From Gigaspora margarita (Eukaryota > Glomeromycota > Glomeromycetes > Diversisporales > Gigasporaceae), in assembly GCA_009809945.1 (NCBI GenBank), contig WTPW01000310.1, positions 171,404 through 235,403 of the forward strand: 64,000 nucleotides of DNA, given 5' to 3'. Within the stretch, counting starts at the first letter, position 1, and the number at the start of each line of letters is the position of its first letter. Of the stretch, positions 58,760 through 64,000 are shown piece after piece. The position numbers and the translations under genes are program-made. The notes beneath the pieces were generated by a model. That model worked only from the letters and a program-made list of their open reading frames with translations, made no database searches and was not told where the DNA came from.

Positions 58760-59587
58760 ACATACAATTTTGTGCCCTATGCCCTACTTCTTCACATTTA
58801 TAGCATTTAATTTCAAACTTCTTCTTGTGCATGTAATAATAATTATTTTGGAGCTGCTAATTTTGCCCATTAAGGCAGCATAATTTAAAGCCATTTCATC
58901 AATTCTTTTCTTAAGATCACTTAATTCACTTCTCACTCTAACTTGTTTCACTACTTTAGCATTATGCTGGCCATAGTAGTTGTCTGCTTCAATTCTCCTA
59001 GCTGCAGCTACGGCCTCACTCAAACTTTTGGGTGCAACAACAGTGACTAATACAGCTTTCATGCCCTTTAACCCACATAAAAACATTCTTACTATGTATG
59101 TATCTGGAAAACAGTTATTAGTATTCACATGATTGAGTAGTCTTTTAAATTTAGTGGCATATATATCCACCCTTTCATGTTCTTGTTGAGTCAAAGAATT
59201 GAGTTTAATTTGCAACGATGCTGTTTTTCCAGAGGTGCGAACTGTTTCACAAGAAGGTGATAGAAACTTTTTTTTATTTCAACTTCATCCTCACTCTCAG
59301 TTTTCCAACAAGAAATCCCCCTTCTTACTTTCTTATACCAATTAGCTACTGCTTCTTTAGGTAACCAGAGGCAATTTGTAATTGATGATCTCTATTTCAA
59401 TTATTAGCTTCTGCCATGTGCTCAAAATTATTAAACCATTCAAAGGAGTCTTCTTTATCAGTACTATAGAAGCAATTAACTTTAATATAGTAATTTTCTT
59501 TTCTTTCAGAGCAAACTTACTCCCATTCTGACTCTTGAGGGATTTAGCTATCATTTCTATAAATTGTTGGAACTGTTCAGTATTCAT
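58760..59587 (-). pseudogene. gag of the minus-strand LTR element
   Basis: ATG at 59587 lies 62 bases beyond the LTR. Residues 1-40 are MNTEQFQQFIEMIAKSLK followed by a basic run. In shifted frames a capsid core follows: DSFEWFNNFEHMAEANNW, then QIASGYL. An open stretch to about 58784 has LTQQEHERVDIYATKFKRLL, FLCGLKGMKAV and LSEAVAAARRIEADNYY. A slip near 58815 leads to C-YK-C-EEVG-H-RAQN-C, a perfect CCHC knuckle. These are the classical parts of a Retrotrans_gag protein. Frame shifts (about 59480) and stops (about 59330, 59270) inactivate it. Confidence 0.85.
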
Positions 59588-59631
59588 TGTGTACTGTTAT
59601 TTGATTAAAACTTTATTTATAAAGTCAGTAT

Positions 59632-59647
59632 CTCATAGTTATAGCCA
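59632..59647 (-). other. Primer-binding site of the minus-strand element
   Basis: On the minus strand, TGGCTATAACTATGAG starts two bases after the 5' LTR end, the same geometry as at 40991. Confidence 0.7.
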
Positions 59648-59649
59648 AT

Positions 59650-60163
59650 TGTTATGAGGAAAATTGACATTCCTTAATTTATGATTTAAGAGATTATATG
59701 AAGGCAGCTTGGCAGAGGCATAATTTGGTGATTTAACTCAATTTTAGAATAAAGGTGGCTTGTGTAATTTTATTATATTAATATGGTCTGAGTTTATTAT
59801 AGTTATAGTCTTTATTGGATTTCCTATATGATAATCCAAAGATTCCTCTCTTTTAAGAGATAAAACAATCCTTCTTTTTATACTTTACAATTATTATGGG
59901 AATTACTAATCAACTTTATGGAATATTATGAAAACTACGAGATTAAAATCATATGATACTCTATCTATGATGCTATCATATTATGCATATCATATGATAA
60001 AATATATAGTTTCTAAAACATTCTGCCAAAACTAAGCCCCGAGCCTGCATGATCAATTATGCACAATTAATTATATGCAGAATCAGTTATATTGTCAAAT
60101 CATGCATCATATAAAATGTGGTGCAGTATAAATTTGTGATCAGTATTACTTTTTGTCTATGTT
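59650..60163 (-). repeat. 5' LTR of the minus-strand element (uninterrupted)
   Basis: Plus-strand start TGTTATGAGGAAAATTGAC. Homologous to 55759-57199 without the two MITEs. Confidence 0.88.
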
Positions 60164-60357
60164 AATCCTTTTATTAGAAATAAAAATAATGAAAAGGCTA
60201 CTCTTTTCAAGTTTTTTCTGGTCACTATACATGGTTTTTGGTGGGCGGTACAAATTACTTATCAAAAATTTAACAGGATAAGGCCACTCCAATTTAATTC
60301 TTTGTTTAGCATAACATGTTCAAAATTTTTAGAGAGTGGGATTTAAACAACATATGA

Positions 60358-61600
60358 TTAGGTCCAGTTTGGGTCTGGCTAGGATCAGAATAGGTCCAGT
60401 TTGGGTCCAATTGGACCAGACTCAGACTCTAAATTTTATGCAGACTGGTTTGAGTTGAATATACTTATATGTATTTTTTGGTGCTAACAAGTTTATTTAG
60501 TGCATGAAGTTAGAATTAATTAGTAAGATTTTATGAATTATAAAATTTTATAGAATTTTATTAATAAAATTTTATAAAATCTTATAATACACAAATTTTT
60601 ATTAATTAATTCAACTTTATGCACTAAGTAAACATATTCAGCACCTAAAAATGCATCAAGTTAGCAGAGCTATTTTTATTTTCCTTAAAATTTGGAGAAT
60701 TGATGCATAATTTTGGATTTTTGATCAAAAAAGTCAAATTTAAGCATCTTTTCTCCAAATTTCAAGTAAAATAAAAACATTTCTGCTGATTTGATGTATT
60801 TTTAGGTTCTAAATAAGTTTTTTAGTGTATAAGTTAGAATTAATTAGTAACATTTTGTGAATCATAAAATTTTATAGAATATTATTAATAAAATTCTATA
60901 AAATCTTATGATACACAAACTTTTACTGATTAATTCTATCTTAATGCACTAAGTAAACTTGGTATAGCACCTAAAAATACATCAAATCAGCAGAGTTATT
61001 TTTATTTTACTTGAAATTTGGAGAATAGATGCTTAAATTTGGATTTTTGATCTAAAAAGTCAAATATATGCATCTTTTCTCCAAATTTCAAGTAAAATAA
61101 AAAACAATTCTGCTGATTTAATGTATTTTTAGGTTCTAAATAAGTTTATTTAGTGCATGGAGTTAGAATTAATTAGTAAAATTTTGTGAATCATAAAATT
61201 TTATAGAATTTTATTAATAAAATTCTATAAAATCTTATGATTCACAAACTTTTACTGATTAATTCTAACTTAATTCACAAGGTAAACTTGTTCAGAGCCT
61301 AAAAATACATTAAATCAGCAGTATTATTTTATTTTACTTGAAATTTGGAGAAAAGATGCTTAAATTTTACTTTTTGATCAAAAATCCAAAATTATGCATC
61401 TATTCTCCAAATTTCAAGGAAAATAAAATAAATCTACCGATTTGATGTAATTTAAGTGTTGAACATGTTTACTTAGTGCATAAAGTTATTAATTAATAAA
61501 ATGTGTATTATAAGATTTTATAAAATTTATTAATAAAATTCTATAAAATCTTATGATTCATAAAATTTTACTAATTAATTCTAACTAACTTATATAATGT
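60358..61600 (+). repeat. Repeat with CCAGTTTGG head and about 0.33-kb tandem units
   Basis: A head of 'ggtccagtttgggtctgg' words (60360-60440) leads into four tandem units starting near 60505, 60833, 61161 and 61481. Each unit carries 'agttagaattaattagtaa', a palindrome around 'tttattaataaaattttataaaatc', and 'aaatttggagaa...gatgcataattttgg' facing its own complement. The word TGAACA(A/T)GTTTACTTAG or a variant occurs at each junction. The head and first unit are also at 1171-1445. No coding potential. Confidence 0.8.
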
Positions 61601-61754
61601 TCCTAGGTTTAGCATGGCTGCATCACACAGCTACTCTAATTTTGGTGATCTTTCTGTATGGATTCATTTTAGTAATATGAAAAGTGAAGTTTGAATCTAA
61701 GTGTTATATATATATATATGTTGTTTACTCCCTCCCCATAATTTGCTCAATCGA

Positions 61755-61765
61755 GGGGGGGGGGG
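61755..61765 (+). repeat. G11 homopolymer
   Basis: Eleven consecutive G in an AT-rich background, after 'ttgctcaatcga'. Confidence 0.9.
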
Positions 61766-61769
61766 TTAT

Positions 61770-63147
61770 ATTAAACATAGATTTAAATTGGAGCGGCCTA
61801 AACTTGCGTTCCCAAATATAAAGTTCATAAATCATACCAACATGAATAAATTAAAAGAATCACCCAGTGTTTGAATATTGATTTGCACGTAGTTTTAGAT
61901 TTTTAGAATATTTAAACACATAACATAATGATTCTGTCTATCAAACTTATTTTTATTAATCCATTAATCACCAATGGTTTTGAAATTCTAGCACTCGATC
62001 AAAGGTTTCTCGGTTTAAAAACTATAAGTTTGGGAGTCAATAGATAATAACAAACTAATGAAGAAAGAAAATATATGAAATAGGTGATGACAAAAATTAA
62101 AAGTCGTTACATTAACAATTAAGGGCCAACTTTAAAAACTTTATGATTTTCCGTATAACCTGTTGACCCGGCTTATGCAACGGGTCATAACCCGGGTCGA
62201 TATTTTCTGACCCTGGAAAGAGCTCTAATTTGGATTAGGAGAATGACATGCATATATATGCGCAATTAGATCCAATGGTTACGGTAATTGGTGATAAATA
62301 AATGCCAGAACCCAAGGGGATATTAATAATAAAGGAACGAATTAAGGCATTATTATTATACAATATAATAACTATTTTCTATTTCTTCTATTCTCTCTAA
62401 ACGCACTTTCATATTAATTAATAATCCCTGGTTATAGTCAAATCGTAACACCGATATTTTTCTAATTAAAAGTTGTGATTTAATATACACCTTCTTTATG
62501 AACTACTGTATTATCAGTTTTAAAAATCGTTCCTTGACTTCAGATGTTAACTATTTTTAATGGCTGTTTCAGAAGAACGACCTACTTAGAGAACGGTGAT
62601 GCCGGTCTTAACGGTAAGATGACGGATGAATGGTGAGCACGATGGTAGGTGATTCAAAAAAATAATAACAACGATACTAGTGTCTTTATTATCTTCTATT
62701 CGTTACGTACTTATTTTGAGACGCCCGGAATGTTCACCTCTTTATTTAAGGTTTTCAAGAATCCTACTGCGTTGTTAATAATTACATGGCTAAGGATAAT
62801 CATTTACATATTCACACTCGTACTAACGAATATTGAATGAACGCATTCATACTCGTAATAACCGATCCTAAATGATAAAATTCAAGTCGTAATACTATCT
62901 AGTGATATTCGTTTTATGGCTAGAATTTCTCCAGTCATGCGTGTTCCTGGGTACTCCTTAGTTTATTATTTTTGAACACAGCAAATCATGGTGTCACCCA
63001 AATGTAGAAATGTTAGCCATTCTGCATGAAGTACGTACGTACGTACAGTACGCAATTAGGCATAGCAATTGAGAGAATTGTGAAACATCAAATTTATTAT
63101 ATAACTCCGTTTTTGAAAATTTTCGGACATTAAAATTTTTTCAAAGT
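61770..63147. other. Spacer and upstream region of the glycosyltransferase gene
   Basis: No bounded element. 'gttgacccggcttatgcaac / gggtcataacccgggtcg' (62162-62200) resembles the GACCCG words of hAT-like families. A 'gtac' tetranucleotide repeat lies at 63030-63047. The open frame at 62649 has no supporting feature. No promoter motif can be assigned with confidence. Confidence 0.4.
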
Positions 63148-63894
63148 ATGACAACGGCAAAATATCGACGTTATTTAAAAGTTAGTATTATTAGCTTTAT
63201 ATTAGGTTTTATATTCTCATTTTTCACACAACACATGGTACTCTTTTACAATACTGTACCATATGCAGTTCCTTTACAAGAGAATATACAGAAAAACTTT
63301 GAACAAACAAATGTAATATTTATATATCAAAAAAATAGAACAGATGACACATTTTATAAGATGTTATCATATTCAGATAATATTATCTTTATAGGAGATC
63401 AAAGATGGAAATGTGTAGTGACATCATGTCTAGAATTACAGCATGAATATAGTTTTAATACGTTACATCTTAAACTAGTTGATACACTTACACAGTTATT
63501 ATCTCAATTTCCAAATGCCAGGACATTTTCCAAACTTGATGACGATGGACTTATTCATCCGTATTTATATTATGATCTTGTAAACAAATTTGAGTTAAAT
63601 AATTATGCAGGAATACTAACAAATTATGATGTTGAAAACATACATTATAAATACATTTTTATGAGAGGTGTTTTTTATATGTTAGGAAGAGAAATAGCTG
63701 AATGTTTCTTACGTAATAGCCTTGTTGAAAATTCCATTGGTGAAGATATATTTCTTGGTAAAATAGTTTCAAATTATTGTAATGCAAAATTTATAGATCT
63801 TAATGATACTAATATGATTTGGCATAAACGATATAATTTGGGTAAAAACAAAAATTGTAATTTAGAACAACAATATGAAAATGACATTAATTAG
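63148..63894 (+). CDS. GT31-like (beta-1,3-galactosyltransferase/fringe type) type II membrane glycosyltransferase
   Basis: An intact 248-residue frame without introns, the only whole gene here. Residues 1-10 are short and basic (KYRRYLK). Residues 11-29 are a hydrophobic segment (VSIISFILGFIFSFF), which makes a signal anchor with the enzyme in the Golgi lumen. Key motifs are SKLDDDGLIHPYL with DDD at 131-133 (the metal and UDP-sugar-binding DxD), RGVFYMLG at 173-180, and NSIGEDIFLGKI with Glu-Asp at 199-200, where GT31 enzymes have the E-D-V-x-G box. Trp-His at 225-226 ends the fold. GT31 members transfer Gal or GlcNAc in beta-1,3 linkage; donor and acceptor here are unknown. The protein is shorter than typical members (300-400 aa). 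ATG 63148 is the first in frame and has A at -3. Confidence is high for a glycosyltransferase, moderate for GT31. Confidence 0.75.
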   Translation: MTTAKYRRYLKVSIISFILGFIFSFFTQHMVLFYNTVPYAVPLQENIQKNFEQTNVIFIYQKNRTDDTFYKMLSYSDNIIFIGDQRWKCVVTSCLELQHEYSFNTLHLKLVDTLTQLLSQFPNARTFSKLDDDGLIHPYLYYDLVNKFELNNYAGILTNYDVENIHYKYIFMRGVFYMLGREIAECFLRNSLVENSIGEDIFLGKIVSNYCNAKFIDLNDTNMIWHKRYNLGKNKNCNLEQQYENDIN

Positions 63895-63965
63895 TATTAC
63901 CTTTACTAATGTTAATATTTTATGTATTTTATATATGTCAATATTACACTTTCGTTTCATTTTCA

Positions 63966-63971
63966 AATAAA
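63966..63971 (+). promoter_or_regulatory. Polyadenylation signal candidate
   Basis: AATAAA 72 bases after the stop codon of the glycosyltransferase gene. Confidence 0.5.
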
Positions 63972-64000
63972 TTAAATGATAATTATCAATCATATAGCAT

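Larger units (their letters stand above)
55759..60163 (-). mobile_element. Short LTR retroelement (gag only), minus strand
   Basis: Direct LTR copies lie at 55759-57199 (3' LTR in the element's sense, enlarged by two MITEs) and 59650-60163 (5' LTR). A PBS and gag point leftward from the latter. The internal part is about 2.45 kb and shows no RT, RNase H or integrase, so the element is non-autonomous or deleted, like a TR-GAG unit. The LTRs start TGTTATGAGG on the plus strand (ending CATAACA on the minus). Confidence 0.85.

Overview
The window is AT-rich, repeat-saturated eukaryotic DNA, most likely from an arbuscular mycorrhizal fungus (Glomeromycotina, Rhizophagus/Gigaspora type). The clues are the decayed host gene families: F-box plus ribonuclease-inhibitor-like LRR, Sel1 repeats plus protein kinase, and a kinase leader with a YGKCxxC Cys motif. 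All of them are expanded in these fungi. Very low GC, chromovirus-like LTR elements and dense MITEs also fit. Genus is not decidable from the sequence alone.

Only one gene looks intact: a GT31-like type II glycosyltransferase at 63148-63894 (+). Other host genes are broken: an F-box/LRR gene (26100-27961, -), a Sel1-repeat/kinase locus (30268-34090, +), and two smaller paralogous relics (16210-16890, +; 18110-18320, -). Three sites are runs of N: a single N at 1446, 11609-12097 and 28617-28662.

The rest is mobile DNA. Two LTR retroelements can be delimited. One is a roughly 10.5 kb Ty3/gypsy element (40436-50925, +) with both LTRs, a PBS and degraded gag/PR/RT/RNase H/IN. The other is a shorter gag-only element (55759-60163, -) whose 3' LTR carries two MITEs. 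A further LTR (36089-36787) is solitary or followed by a truncated leader.

The most striking layer is a set of short non-autonomous DNA transposons whose ends can be read to the base. Eight have exact 8-bp target-site duplications and two more have 7 of 8 matching, as expected for hAT elements. Each family carries its own degenerate subterminal word (GAAACC, CAAAT, CCCGCG, TTTCAAC, and so on). One piggyBac-like (TTAA) and two Tc1/pogo-like (TA) MITEs are also present. They nest up to three deep (19654-25935). Two sit inside host genes at positions where removing the element plus one target copy restores the reading frame.

Layout: 1-10 kb repeats and foldback elements; 10.6-16 kb low-complexity relic, gap, MITEs and a GC-richer non-coding block; 16-19 kb gene relics; 19.6-25.9 kb nested transposon; 26-28 kb F-box/LRR pseudogene; 30-34 kb Sel1/kinase pseudogene; 35-40 kb MITEs and a solitary LTR; 40.4-50.9 kb gypsy; 51-55.7 kb mostly featureless with one hAT MITE; 55.7-60.2 kb second LTR element; 60.4-61.6 kb 0.33-kb tandem array; 63.1-63.9 kb glycosyltransferase.
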